Assembly (NCBI RefSeq): GCF_048773025.1
Contig: NC_133550.1
Coordinates: 58,907,176 to 58,971,175, forward strand
Reading direction: 5' to 3'
From: Camelus bactrianus
Taxonomy: Eukaryota; Chordata; Mammalia; Artiodactyla; Camelidae
DNA: 64,000 bases
Shown here piece by piece: positions 47,330-58,712 of this stretch. The notes under the pieces were generated by a model. That model saw only the letters and a list, made by a program, of their open reading frames with translations. It did no database searches and was not told the origin of the DNA. The position numbers and the translations under genes are program-made. How positions within the stretch are numbered: the stretch's first letter is position 1; every line of letters starts with the position of its first letter.

Positions 47330-47565
47330 TCCTTGCTTTTTAATCTTGTCTTTCCAGCTAGACTTTGGGCAGCTTGAAGGCAAAGGGAAATTCTTCAGCT
47401 TTATACTGACTCTTATTTCAGGCTGCCTCATCCATCCTTTTTCCAAATTGAACTGGGTTGAGTGGAAGAAGACTGGATTCAAAGTTCATTTCTCATTCTT
47501 CCTTATAGTATCTCATGCAGAATTGATGTTCAATAAATATTTGTTGAATGAATGAGTGTGTAGAG
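47330..47565 (+). mobile_element. L2 LINE 3' end
   Basis: 'agctagactttgggcagctt' and, after about 130 bp of poorer match, 'gatgttcaataaatatttgt' and 'tgaatgaatgag' give the L2 3' terminus. Confidence 0.7.
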
Positions 47566-47744
47566 AATAAAAAGTCATTTCTTCCCTACAAAGTGCTGTT
47601 GTTATATATTGGATTTCTGTAACGAATAGAGAGCTATGTGTCCCTCTTGACCTCTATGCCAAGCCATCAGCTGTTGAATCTCCTACCTTCACTGTCTCCC
47701 CTTCTTCCAGGGGGTTGTTTCAAACCTCTCAGCTCCAGGAAATC

Positions 47745-47900
47745 AGAACACTTATTATGTACCAGGCACTTTGCTCAGTGATAGGGATATAGAAACAGAT
47801 AAAATCCACAGGTCCTTAAATAACTTTCCATCTTGGGAGGGAAGTTGGGATGCAGTGCAAACAATCGTGCTCAGCTTTGATAAGCAATGCAACGGAAAGA
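47745..47900 (-). mobile_element. L2 LINE 3' end
   Basis: 'ttattatgtaccaggcactt' and 'gatagggatatagaaacaga' are the L2 3' UTR in reverse. Similarity fades after 47850. Confidence 0.7.
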
Positions 47901-48104
47901 GACGTGATGCGAGGAGCATGAGTCAGAAGCTGGATGGAGAAATCTGGCCTCTGGGAGAGAGCAGAGCTGTACACCTTCCACCAAACACCTGGACTGAAAA
48001 ATGGGTTGGGGGGCCAGGGCGTGGTAAAAGAATTGTACATTCAAAGATGACCATATAGGCTTAACAAAAGGACCAGAATAATAGACAAAGGAAAAGAAAC
48101 ACAA

Positions 48105-48275
48105 TTCATTGATCGCCTACAATATCCACAGCTTGTTGCCAGGCGCTTCATGTGGAATAGCTAATGCTTCTTCCAATGGCTCCTTTGACAAAAGCAAAAA
48201 CTCAGACGTTAAGCAACGGGATCAATGACTGGTAGCCAATAAAAAGAGGGCTCAAGGTTCTAACCCAGGTTCATC
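48105..48275 (-). repeat. MIR SINE
   Basis: 'gttgccaggcgcttcatgtg', 'aaaactcagacgttaagcaa' and 'ggttctaacccaggttc' follow MIR in reverse, weakly in the middle. Confidence 0.55.
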
Positions 48276-48890
48276 TATCCCCAAAGCCCTTATGTGCCCT
48301 TGTTTTGGGGGGAAATTCATAGAGGCCTTTTCTCACTCAGCTCAGATGTGTCTTGAAAGGATATGGGTCTAAGGAGAACTAAAGTTCATTGTAATGTCTT
48401 TTGTTTCAATAGGAGGACTGGCTTGGGCAGGTGGAATGCTGGCGAGGCAGTACAATTTTCACCGCCATCCTCTTTGCAGCTTCACATTCAGACGAAGTCT
48501 TCTTTCTGTAGGGTGGTGACCTGAGCCTCAGGCTGTCTGCCTGGGGTAGTAGGTTCAACCTGGTTTTGGAAGCTCTTTTCCTGGAACTGCTTGTGTGAAC
48601 ACTACATTTAAGGGCTCTTCTGAACCCAAGGCGCTGCTAATCTATTATCATCCTCAACGTGACACTGGGGCTGTCTGTTTGTTTTTCGAAAATTGGCTGC
48701 ATTGATTTCTGCCCAATGGTACATGTTGCCCGGCTGTCTGGGAGGCACTGAGGCGAGAGAAGACGAGAGCCGATCAAAGACAGAATGGAGCTTTTCGACG
48801 AGGCAGCCTGTGAGGAGACTCAGAGAGTCTGCCCCAGACATTTTGTCTCTCATCTGACCTCACCCAGTGCCTGCGGTTCTGCTATAAGCG
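48276..48890. other. Unassigned sequence
   Basis: No repeat family recognised. A minus-strand open frame of 81 codons (48608-48853) shows no known domain. Confidence 0.3.
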
Positions 48891-48894
48891 TCAG

Positions 48895-49055
48895 GGTGAT
48901 TTCAGAGCCCGAGGGGCCTGTAGAGACCGTCCAGCCACCTTGGACAGCAGCAGATGAGTGAACTGAGACCCACTGTGGGGAAGCAGCTTCCTGTGGTCAC
49001 ACAGAGAGGCACCGGCAGCTTTTTCAGCCCTGGAGCCCCCGATGCCAGGCACTTA
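48895..49055 (-). repeat. MIR-related ancient SINE
   Basis: 'gtagagaccgtccagccacc', 'gatgagtgaactgagaccca' and 'tgtggtcacacagagaggca' resemble the 27.6-kb and 58.4-kb copies of the same old family. Confidence 0.5.
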
Positions 49056-49431
49056 CAAGTTGCTCACTAAGTAGTCCTGCGTTTGTTGGTTGAGTCCTGG
49101 ACACAGCACTCTCAAAGAAATAGAATTATGATGCCGCATTGGGAAGGCAGGGATTAGCAGAGGAAAGAGTTGAGGAGAGGTATTAGAGGCAAGAGTACTG
49201 AAGGTGTGCTTCAAGGATAGGGAGTGTGAGGTGGAGTACAGGACACTCGTAGGGGACTAATGAGAGAGGGGGTCAAAATGACAGATTAGGGTCACATGGT
49301 GGGGAGCCCTGGATGCCAGAGTGAGACATTGCACCTCTGCCTCTGCCCTGTCATCTGGGACCTCCCAGACCATTTGCTGAGGTGTGCATTGCTTGACTTC
49401 TTTTGAAATCTGCCATCTTCCTTGGGTCCAT

Positions 49432-49930
49432 CATCCATCCATTCATTTAGCAACTGCTTATTATATGCCTACAACGTAGGCACTGGGCTAGGTTCTGGAG
49501 ATCCAGGAGGGAATGAGATGAAGCAGACCCCTGACCTCGTAAAACTTACATTCCCATAGGATATAACACAACAAACACGAGTAAATGAACAACAACATCA
49601 TTACAGACTGTGCTTACGTGCTCTGAAGAAAAGAAGCAGAATGATGTGATAGGTACCGAGTTGAAGGAGGAACTTATGATTGTCAGAGAAGGCCTCTCTG
49701 AGGAGGTGACGTTGAAAAATGTGAGATGGGGCCAGCCATGCAGAGTGACAGGATAAGCCTGGTTCAGCTGGACAAAACTGCAAGTATAAGACCCTACAGA
49801 TAAAAGGATCAGAAATGACCCAGGTAATCTTGGTCATGGGTAAAAAGAATTGAGGAGATCATGGGAAGGAGTCTTGGGCACTGGACAAATTAAAAACAGG
49901 ACAGATCCAAGCTGCAATGAAAGAGCTAAG
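49432..49930 (-). mobile_element. L2 LINE, 3' end and ORF2 end
   Basis: 'catccattcatttagcaact', 'cgtaggcactgggctaggtt', 'aaaacttacattcccatagg' and 'gaaggcctctctgaggaggt' give a clear L2 in reverse. Confidence 0.85.
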
Positions 49931-49954
49931 TTCCCTCAATGTCTTGGAAAAGTT

Positions 49955-50000
49955 CAATGCTTTTCAAACTTGAATGAGCATAAAAATCATCCAGAGAGTC

Positions 50001-50031
<31 letters not shown>

Positions 50032-50131
50032 GCACATTCAGGGGCTGCAGACCAAGAGATTTAGAACATTTTTAAACACCTGAGCTGGTTTTGATGCAGT
50101 TCATCCTCAGAACACATCTAGAGAACCACTG
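49955..50131 (+). mobile_element. MER5A hAT-Charlie element with A27 expansion
   Basis: 'caatgcttttcaaacttgaa', 'aatcatccagagagtctgtt' and 'gagaaccactg' give the MER5A layout with hAT terminal repeats. The 'gttaaaa' motif has expanded to a run of 27 A (50005-50031). Confidence 0.85.
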
Positions 50132-51410
50132 AATTAAACTGACAAGAAGGGAGGACTGTGCAGTTGGGCACAGGTGGGGCGTGACAGGTGTGAGGTGCCA
50201 GGGGAGGGAGTGAGTCAGAGGGAGGATGTGAGGGAATACCATCAGCATCCCACTTCCATGCCTTGCTGCGACCTGCTTGTTCTGGCTTCTTTGTGCCCAG
50301 ATTGGCAAGCTGAGTCATAATGACAGCAGTGGATGCTAAAGAACTCCATTCCTGGAACCCCGGAATCCCTGAGGACATCAGGATGGAGAACTGTTATGCG
50401 ATGGAGGGAAATTATGGCTAATGGGACCCCAGCAATAGTCATCACACCCGCGTTTCCCTCCACCACATCCTCTTTAAGATTCAGATTAAAAGACAATTCC
50501 TGGCTTTCCTGGGAGGAGCAGGAGTTAAATGCAATGCGTTTTCAACGGGCTTGAGGTCCCACGGGACCAGCTGGATGTCATTGTGAGCATCGCGTGGGCT
50601 GTTAAGGGGCTCTTCAAAATAGGGCAAAGGCACTGGCAAAACAATTAGCTGTGTCACTGCAAACCTGTCTGAGCAAATTACATGGGAAACAAGCAAGCGT
50701 CATTATGATTTATATAAATATATGTTGCAGATTTCATTAAGATTAGGCCAGCTTTGCAGTTATCACTTGCTGGGTTGTTTGCCTGGTCCTTAATCTTCAT
50801 TTGCAAATGCCGATTAGTCTCATAAAGGACTCCTGGTGGCCAGGAGTAAACCCACCTCTCAGCTTGCTTTCTTCTCTCTAGGACCTCAGCCAAGGAGATA
50901 CCTACGTGGGGCACAAAGAGTGGAAAAGAGCTCAAAATAGATCTTCTCCAGGTACCTGAAGGCAAAAAAGGTGCAGACATACTAGTATGAGACCTTTCTC
51001 AAATCAGAGTGCTCCCGGGGGCTCCAGGCAAGGCTAAAGACCAGATCCTCACCTCCGGGCATTCCCACCTGCAAATGGGCAGTCAGCCAGGGGGACAACT
51101 CAGAGCAGGTGAGTGGGATGATGGTGGTTCTCCATGTCCGCTGGGCAGTAATTCAACAATTTGTTTAAATTCAGTTATGAAGCCAGAGGTGGCAGGCAGT
51201 GAGACAGACATCAAGGATACAAAGACAAAATTTGAAATGCTCAAATTCCTTGTCCTAAAGGGATTTGTTCTGACTTAGAGACCCATATATAAACGTGATT
51301 GCAGGTCAGAGGGAAGTGAAGAGATCATGGTAATACTGAATGCAGCCAAGAGATTTGGGTTTTATCATGCAGTCTGGAGGTTTTCAAGTCTTATAGAAAC
51401 ACCATCTTTT
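50132..51410. other. Unassigned island, possible conserved regulatory block at 50560-50870
   Basis: No repeat family is seen over about 1.25 kb. Within it, 50560-50870 is dense in AT-rich transcription-factor-like words: 'ttatataaatata' (50709), the palindrome 'atttgcaaat' (50799-50808, octamer-like), and the 8-bp-arm hairpin 'actcctggtggccaggagt' (50829-50847). Its function is inferred, not shown. Confidence 0.3.
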
Positions 51411-51464
51411 ATTTTTCCAAGTGAGGGCTTATGCAGAGCCTCACACAGTTTTTGGAATGATTTT

Positions 51465-52478
51465 TCTAGAACAACCCAATTCAAAAATGGGCAGAAGACC
51501 TAAACAAGCAATTCTCCAATGAAGACATACATATGGCCAACAGGCACATGAAAAAATGCTCAGTATTGCTAATTATCAGAGAAATGCAAATCAAAACTAC
51601 AGTGAGGTATCACCTCACACCAGTCAGAATGGCTAACATTAACAATTCCATAAACAATAAATGCTGGAGAGGATGTGGAGAAAAGGGAAATCTCCTACAC
51701 TGCTGGTGGGAATGTAGTTTGGTGCAACCATTATGGAGAACAGTATGGAGATTCCTCAAAAAACTAAAAATAGACTTACCATATGATCCAGCAATCCCAC
51801 TTCTGGTATATATCCAGAGGGAACTCTAATTCGAAAAAATACATACAGCCCAATGTTCATAGCAACACTATATACAATAGCCAAGACATGGAAGTAACCT
51901 AAATGTCCATTGACAGATGACTGGATAAAAAAGATATGGTATATTTATACAGTGGAATACTACTCAGCAATAAAAATAAGAATAAAATAATGCCATTTGT
52001 AGCAACATGCTTGGGCCTGGAGATCATCATTCTAAGTGAAGTAAGACAGAAAGAGAAAGAAAAATACCATATGATCACTCATCTGTGGAATCTAAAAAAA
52101 AAAGAAAAGAAAAGAAAACCAAAACACTAATGAACTCATCTACAAAACAGAAACAGACTCGCAGACATAGTAAACAATTTTATGGCTCCAGGAGGAAAGG
52201 AGATGGGAAGGGATAAATTTGGGAGTATGAGATTTGCAAAGGTTAACCATTATATCTAAAAATAGATTTAAAAAGTAAATGTCCTCTGTATAGCACAGGG
52301 AACTATATTCAATATCTTGTAACAGCCTTTAATGAAAAAGAATATGAAAATGAATATATGTGTGTGTGTATATATATATGTATATATATATATGCACAAT
52401 TGACTGGACATTATGCTGAACACCAGAAACTGCCACATTGTAACTTCAATAAAAAATAATAAAATAATAATATAAAAT
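51465..52478 (+). mobile_element. Young 5'-truncated L1, cetartiodactyl type
   Basis: It runs from ORF2 ('caattcaaaaatgggcagaa') through 'ctactcagcaataaaaataa' to the 3' UTR 'tagcacagggaactatattc', ending in 'ttcaataaaaaataataaaa'. It is about 1.0 kb. Long ORF2 runs remain open, so it is much younger than the L1M pieces. A TG/TA microsatellite lies in the 3' UTR (52357-52394). I could not find a sure target duplication. Confidence 0.9.
51533..51829 (+). pseudogene. L1 ORF2 C-terminal fragment
   Basis: 99 open codons encode '[20 protein letters not shown]' and then '[20 protein letters not shown]', the signature C-terminal block of mammalian L1 ORF2p (cysteine-rich region included). It has no reverse-transcriptase or endonuclease domain because the element is 5'-truncated. 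Not a host gene. Confidence 0.9.
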
Positions 52479-52504
52479 AAGATGTCCATCTGACCATACC
52501 ATTC

Positions 52505-52739
52505 CTTGGCTTAGTGCAAGGATCTGTAAACTCTTTCTATAAAGGGTCAGATAGTATATGTTTTATATTTTTTTAGGCCAGACAAAACCTCTGCTGAAAC
52601 TTCTTGACTCTGCCCTAGCAGAACTAATGAAGAGCCAGACACTAGTATATGAACAGCTATGGCTGTCTTCAATCAAACTGCAGCTACAGAAACAGCAGCC
52701 TGCCAGATGTAGCCCGTGGGTTGTAGTTTGTCCACCCCT
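52505..52739. mobile_element. Non-autonomous hAT-type DNA transposon
   Basis: 'aaggatctgtaaactctttc', 'ataaagggtcagatagtata', 'tatggctgtcttcaatcaaa' and 'gtgggttgtagtttgtccac' match a well-known MER-type hAT family with 'gg(t/c)cagatagta' near one end. Inserted in L2. The exact name is not certain. Confidence 0.7.
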
Positions 52740-53009
52740 TCCTTTGACTCACTCCTATCTCCTTAGTATGAAACTCCAGACCTTTTCACAGCCTGAACCC
52801 CAGCACCCAATTGATCACTCTGTGCCTCCCCCTAACCACAGCCTCTGCTCCTGCCAAATGGGGCCTTTCCATGTAACCTAAATACACCTTGGACTTTTCC
52901 AAGGCTGTGTCTTCTTATGTGCTGTTCACCCCATCTGAATTGCCTTCCCTTTCATCATCAATGAAATTCCTATTTGCTCTTCACATTCTAGCACAAATAT
53001 TTCCTTGCA

Positions 53010-53345
53010 ATGGTCTGAGTGTTTCTGTGTCTCCAAAGTTCGTATGTTGAAATCCTATTGCCCATGGGTGTTAGGAGATGCGGCCCTTGAGGGGTGATTG
53101 GATCATGAGGACAAAGCTCTCACAAATAAGTTAATGCCTTTATAGAAGAGGACGAGGAGCGCTCCCTTGTCCCTTCCACCATGTGAGGTACAATCAGAAG
53201 TCTACAACCCAGAAGACAGCCCTCATCCAGCCACACTGACACCTTGATTTTATACTTCCAGCCTCTGGAACTGGAAGAAATAAATTTCTGTTGTTTATAA
53301 GCTACCTAGTTTATTGTATTCTGGTTACAGTAGCCCAAACAGTAT
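53010..53345 (+). mobile_element. Solo LTR, ERVL-MaLR (MST/MLT1-type)
   Basis: 'ttcgtatgttgaaatcctat', 'gtgattggatcatgaggaca', 'cccttccaccatgtgaggta', 'cacaccttga'-type block and 'aataaatttctgttgtttat' give the full MaLR LTR order. About whole as a solo LTR. Old fossil, inserted in L2. Confidence 0.85.
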
Positions 53346-53525
53346 AAAATGCTTCTCAACTCATTTTTTTTTTTTTTTACTTTTGCAATACTTGATTATT
53401 TCAAAATACTGGTTATTTCTATGCCCATCTATTCCAGCAGAGCCTGAATTTCTCAAAAGCAGGGACCATATCCTTATTATTCTCTGGATCCCAGCTCTCA
53501 GGACTAAGGAATGTTTAATAAGTGA

Positions 53526-54720
53526 AACAATTTTGTCTCAGCACTTTCACTGTAGCACATTCGCAGTTCATGGCAAGTTGGATGGGGGCCAACATCACTA
53601 TTCCAGGGGGTCAAATCTGGCAAGTGGGGCCCCCAGCAGAAAGCTCAGGAAGAAGCAGTGCTGGGAGTCACTTAGGTAGAAGCCATAGAATTCCAACCAG
53701 CCTGGATTACAGGAGGCTCCACTGTCATGTGGAGGCAGATACAATGGTCAGACAGACAGACAGACACAGACAGGCAGCTCTTCAGAAGCCCAATAAGTAG
53801 GCTGAAGTGGGTGGGAACAGATCAAGATCAACTTCTAGCACTAGGAGGGGCACTGAAGAGTCAGTCAGAAAGTAAGACAGAATGAAGAGAATAGAGAAGA
53901 GAAAAGGAAAGACCACCAGCTTGGGAATCAAGGTGGCAAAGCTCTAATTCTTCATGCCACTCACCAGTCCATTGGGCTGCTCACTACTCCATTCTGCCGG
54001 CTTGGATACCTCTGGATCTTGAGTTCAGTGTTGCCGAGCATCATAGGTGACATTGTCTGGGTCTATGATCAGATGGGCCTGAAAACAACAACTTGCTTGG
54101 CCCAGCTGAGGAACCCCAAGCCCCAAAAGGGTCTAGAGACCAGCATTTATTAGGGTCAATATTGCCAGTAACATGCCTTTCCTTTCTTTCAACATGGTGC
54201 TACCATTTTATGCTGTGAATTGAAGAAAAGAAAAGGAAAGGGAAGGGGAGGGGAGGGGAGGGGAGGAGAGGAGAGGAGAGGAGAGGAAGGGAAAAGAAAA
54301 GAAAAAATAACCCACCATAGTCAAGTCTTTTTCACTGAGATTCCTTTTAGCTTTCTTCTTTAACCTTCAGTACTCCCTCTGTGAACACCTCATGGAGCCT
54401 CCTTCTAAGCTTTTTGGATTCTGGGGTTAGAGTTCAGCCTCCCCACGCCAAGAACAGACAACAAAGGCTGTCTGCCAGGGAAGATTTACATATTCAGCAG
54501 CCCAGCTTCTCCTGCCTCTTCTCCATTAAAGACTGAAGGGGCTGCAGAAGCCTTGATCTCTGAGTGGTCTACGACCAGGAGGGGGAGAGAGAAAAATGCT
54601 TTGCTGAGGACCCAGGGGAGGACTGAGCTCTGGCTGCCTGAGTCTTATCAAAAGAAAAATGGTTACAGAGATTTTATTATTATTTTTTAAATAAGTGATG
54701 CAAGAAAGAAAACCTTGCAA
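53526..54720. other. Unassigned sequence with two microsatellites
   Basis: No repeat family is recognised apart from a (CAGA)n run at 53748-53777 and the purine tract at 54222-54307. Open frames of 70-90 codons overlap without domains. Confidence 0.3.
54222..54307 (+). repeat. Purine tract (GGGGA)n/(GGAGA)n
   Basis: 86 bp of almost pure purine with pentameric 'gggga' and then 'ggaga' units between 'aaaag' arms. Mirror-like purine tracts can form triplex (H-DNA). Confidence 0.95.
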
Positions 54721-56485
54721 GTGAGAATATAAAATTAAATTTGCCAAATATGCTGAGAGTTGGTCCTTGGAGAAGTTTTATCTGCACTGCATAGTCAAAC
54801 ACATCAACTTTGGGGGTGCCTGGCAATTACTGTGTGGCATAGATTCAATTTGTTCTTGTGTAGACAATATTATCTGGCACCAGAAACTGAAAACCTCAGT
54901 ACATATTTTAGTAAACACAATTCCAAATTGTGAGGGAGGACTTCTGGGGGATCTTCATGGATGCTGCCAACAGAATCAGTCCAAGTCTCCCAACTGGTAA
55001 GACTTGTCAAGCAGCCTGGGAAGGGGCAAAGTAGAGAGAGCAGGTATCTCCCAGGGTTTTTGATAGATTGGCATTTCTCAAATCTTGAGTGGGACAGTTT
55101 GTGGAAGAAAAAACCTGAAATACACTAGCATGGCGTATCCATAAAGACCAGAAAGCCAGTTTTATTTCACTAAAATGAATTTTAGTTATTTTTAGGGAAT
55201 AACTTTAGGGAATAAACACACCCATGTTCACTTATCCAAAACTGTAATAATTTCATTTGGAAGAGCGATAGGCATGGTCCTGGAGTCTCTGCCAATTTCA
55301 GGCAAATGTCACATACTGTTGAGGGGAAATTAATACGGATGTTCAAATATGTTGCCTGTTGGAAGAAGATAAACCTGACTCACTCCTCCGTTCACTATCT
55401 GAGCTCTCTAGACCTTTGTCAGATGCCAGGTATGGGGTGTCAGTAGCCCAAAAGCAGCTGCCACTCTGTTTGCCAAAGCTATGCCTTCAATAGATGCTTC
55501 ATTCCAGATGACCACACGTGACCATTTCAGTACTGTTTTACCACTGGGTACTGTAGGTTACCAGTGTCCTATTCTCTAATGGTAACCTGAGCTTTACTAC
55601 CTTCAATTCTGCCAAGTCACATAATCTATCTCAGATTTACATCCTGGGGAGTCTGATGCTGGTAACCACTTGTGGTACCAAATATTATCCACCAGGAATT
55701 AGCTGTTGATGACAAGACTCCTTTAACAATGTCTGAGAGATTTAACATAGGGAATTATTAGGGGAGACAGAGGAGCAGGCTGTTGAATTGATCTGTAAGA
55801 TTGATTTCTGGAATAACACCATAGAATTGGCTACCAGAGGAACTACTGCCTATTTCAGAAGAACGACGCTGAAGGCCAGGAAGGCACTGCAGGGACTCTT
55901 GGTTCCAGGGTCATACTGAGGCTGTAAAGTCATACCAGCAACAAGGTGCCTCCTATGTTACAACCTTACCTCACTAACTTGGGTCTGATTCAAGGGCTCC
56001 CAAGTATGTCTGAATGCAAAACCAAAATTATATCCAAAACCTTAGCTGCAAGGGAGTCTAGGAAATGCCACTCTTGGTTTTCCAGTCTCTGTAACGCAAA
56101 AGAAAGAATACTTGAAGGAGGTAGCCAGCAGATGTGAAGGTAGCAACCTGCAGTATTTACTTCTCTACAACCATGAGTGCCATCCAAGTTCTCCAATTGT
56201 GAATCAGCTAGCCAATTATTTGTTGAAGTCTTTTTGTGCACAAAGTACCTTATAGGATACAGATATGTATGAGGTGTGTCTAAAGTAAGATGTTCATTCA
56301 TTTCACCTGAATTAGTGCACGTGGAGTGAATGTTCACCTTTGAAGGGGAATCCTTTGCAGATCTTACATGATTAGTGTTACCTCAGAACTTTTCTGGGTC
56401 TCCTGTTAAGAAAGGCCTCTACTTCATAAGATGCTCTCAAATGCACACTTGGAAATCAGGCTCATACTTTGAGTACTTGTTGGAG
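54721..56485. other. Unassigned sequence, probably partly old repeat
   Basis: Phrases such as 'taaccacttgtggtaccaaa', 'ctgattcaagggctcccaag' and 'gcaagggagtctaggaaatg' feel like a dispersed element, perhaps LTR-retroelement or L1 internal sequence, but I cannot place them. No gene is seen. Confidence 0.3.
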
Positions 56486-56489
56486 TACG

Positions 56490-56720
56490 ATCTTATGATC
56501 GCTATGTGCCAGGCACTGTGCTATGTCTTTTACATCCATTATCTTTCTTCAATTGCACAACAAGTTGCAGAATGAAGGACGTGCTATTACCATTTCCATT
56601 TGACTATAAGAAGTGGAAGGTCAGAAAAACTAAGTGACTTTACCAAAGTCAAACGTTTCCTAAGTGTCGAGGTAGAAGGTGGGAACCGAGCACTTTGTGG
56701 CTTTGGAGACCATTCTCTTC
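56490..56720 (-). repeat. MIR SINE
   Basis: 'gctatgtgccaggcactgtg', 'ggtcagaaaaactaagtgac' and 'ggtgggaaccgagcactttg' follow MIR in reverse, nearly full length. Confidence 0.75.
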
Positions 56721-56974
56721 CTGTAATATTAAATTCCTATCCTGACATTAAAGAATAGAGTTTGTCTTCTTGCCTGATAGCCCAGTATATCTCTAGGACT
56801 TGGATCCCAGTGACTTTCAACTCTTTCCAAATAGGGCATCCTATTGTGCTTATTTAAAATGTAGACATGTTATTTTTACACCTTGGTACTACTTGACCCC
56901 TGTAGTAAATAATTTGTTGTCTCCTTCAATTTCTTCTATTCTGATACAATATAATATTGGAGGTGAATACAAGA

Positions 56975-57210
56975 GTTCAGTTTAGCTTTGATTCCTGGCT
57001 CAGCCAGTTGCTAGTAGTAAAGGCTTGAGCTAGATGCTTACTCCCTCTTAAGCCTCATTTTTCCCAAAAGCAAAATGGTGACAATAGTAGAACCTACCTC
57101 ATATGGTTATTTATAGAGTTGAACAGATTAAGTCTGATAATCTATTGAAAACATTGGTATACTCTCTGGCAAATAGTAAACACTGAATAATTGTGAGATA
57201 CTATTATCAA
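56975..57210 (+). repeat. MIR SINE
   Basis: 'tttgattcctggctcagcca', 'caatagtagaacctacctca' and 'aaatagtaaacactgaataa' give a near full-length MIR. Confidence 0.85.
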
Positions 57211-57254
57211 TCATATACAAAACTCTGAACTTGGTACCTTGAAAGTTCTCACCT

Positions 57255-57600
57255 TTGCTAACTCAACAAACACTTACCAAGCAATCTTACTGAAGATTAA
57301 AAAGTAGTCTGGTATGGTTTCAGCCCTCTAGCTGCTCACCATGTGGTGGAGGAGACAGATCTACAAGTAAATCACGGAGGTGAAAGTCTATAGCGTCCAT
57401 CCATAGTACGTATCTAACCTGGCAACAGTGCAGGCATTGGAGAGAGTGGATGGTTCTACTTGGCTATAATATCCGGGGAGGCTTCAAAAAGGTAATGCTT
57501 GCGATAAGCCTAGAGAGATTGCTTCCAAAGGGTGAAAAGAAAGGGAATCGCATGCAGAAATAAAAGTAAGAATAAAAGTAAGCTGACATGAAGGGAAACA
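57255..57600 (-). mobile_element. L2 LINE 3' part
   Basis: 'aactcaacaaacacttacca', 'ggtttcagccctctagctgc' and 'catgtggtggaggagacaga' follow the L2 3' UTR in reverse, then 'ggggaggcttcaaaaaggta'. Confidence 0.7.
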
Positions 57601-58360
57601 GAGGCCATGGTGCAAACCTCAAGCATGGGGTGGGAGGCAGGTGAATTTAGAATCTGGTTGGGAAATCATCATAAGCAATTACATGCTGTGTCAGCTAACT
57701 TAGGTATAAACCGTGTAAATCCCCTTGCTCCTTGTGACCCAGCCCTGCACAGACTCACGTTCAAGGAGTCTGGTTGCCAAGAGGTAGTTAATGGCAATCC
57801 ATTTTTTTCCCAGCTGTCTTACTTTAAAATGTCCAATAATTCCTAACACTTTGTTTTTTATTTTGGGTTGGTTTTGTGTCCATCTCCCCAGAGTCTCACA
57901 CTCGGCACCTACAAAACATTCCCTTCTCTCTACTCCCAGAGTCCCTGCATGCAACTCCTCCTTCCTCCACATCAGCCACAACCGCCTGCCAGGCACCTGC
58001 TTGGCTCACAACTGCCGGCCAGACCAGGTACGGAAATAACATGGAGTTCTCAACCTTGTTGTGCTACAAAACAGCCCAGAAGAGACCCTGATGCGTTGGT
58101 GGAGCTAAAGTGGGTTTGAAGAAGAAGAAGCTACCTCTCGCTCAGGGGCTCATAGAAGGCCTCGGGCAGCAGGTGGCACAGGAGTTGGAATTAATTGGTT
58201 TGAGAGAATTTGGACAGATGGAAAAGGAGAAGGAGGCCATTTGGGGGCAGGAGGATGGAGGGTAATGGACTCAACATTGATACCTCATCTCCATGCACTG
58301 GGGACGGTTGGGTTCCCTTTGCTCTCAGCGTGCCTGAGCCACAGGTTTCCTGACCAGTCT
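57601..58360. other. Unassigned sequence
   Basis: No repeat family seen. Several overlapping plus-strand frames of 70-85 codons without domains. It holds a CTCF-like motif at 58166-58179. Confidence 0.3.
58166..58179 (+). promoter_or_regulatory. CTCF-like motif
   Basis: 'gcagcaggtggcac' fits the CTCF core CCASYAGRKGGCRS at 13 of 14 positions (first base differs). Single motif matches are common by chance, so binding is only a possibility. Confidence 0.25.
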
Positions 58361-58364
58361 CAGC

Positions 58365-58465
58365 ATTTTGGAGGTGGAAGGAACCTCAGATACCGCATTG
58401 TCCTGCCCACTGGCTTTAGTGATAAAATTAAGGCCCAGAGAGAAAAGGTATACCCAGATTCTTGC
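58365..58465 (-). repeat. MIR-related ancient SINE fragment
   Basis: 'gaaggaacctcagataccgc' and 'gataaaattaaggcccagag' resemble the copies at 27.6 kb and 48.9 kb. Confidence 0.5.
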
Positions 58466-58712
58466 TTAATTCCAAAATTTACTTTTCCCAAGACTTACTT
58501 CTTTGACCAGAGTTCCAATCTAGGTTCATTACCCTCCAGGAAACCATGACGTTACTAGTCATGAGTGTGCATATATAGTCATAAAAATTGTATGAAATAG
58601 GCAGGTGTGTGTTTGTGTCTTCCTTTTAAAAGGGACTGACTCCCTGGGGTGTGTCTTTCAGGATTCGCTTTACCAGGGATAGAAAAGAGGGGAAGGCAAT
58701 ATGGAATGAGAG

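Larger units (their letters stand above)
51415..53525 (+). mobile_element. L2 LINE split by three later insertions
   Basis: L2 sense pieces line up in consensus order outside the inserts: 'gagcctcacacagtttttgg' (before the L1 at 51465), 'atctgaccataccattcctt' (after it), 'ccatctgaattgccttccct' (after the hAT element), and 'agcagggaccatatccttat' (after the LTR at 53010-53345). Confidence 0.65.
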
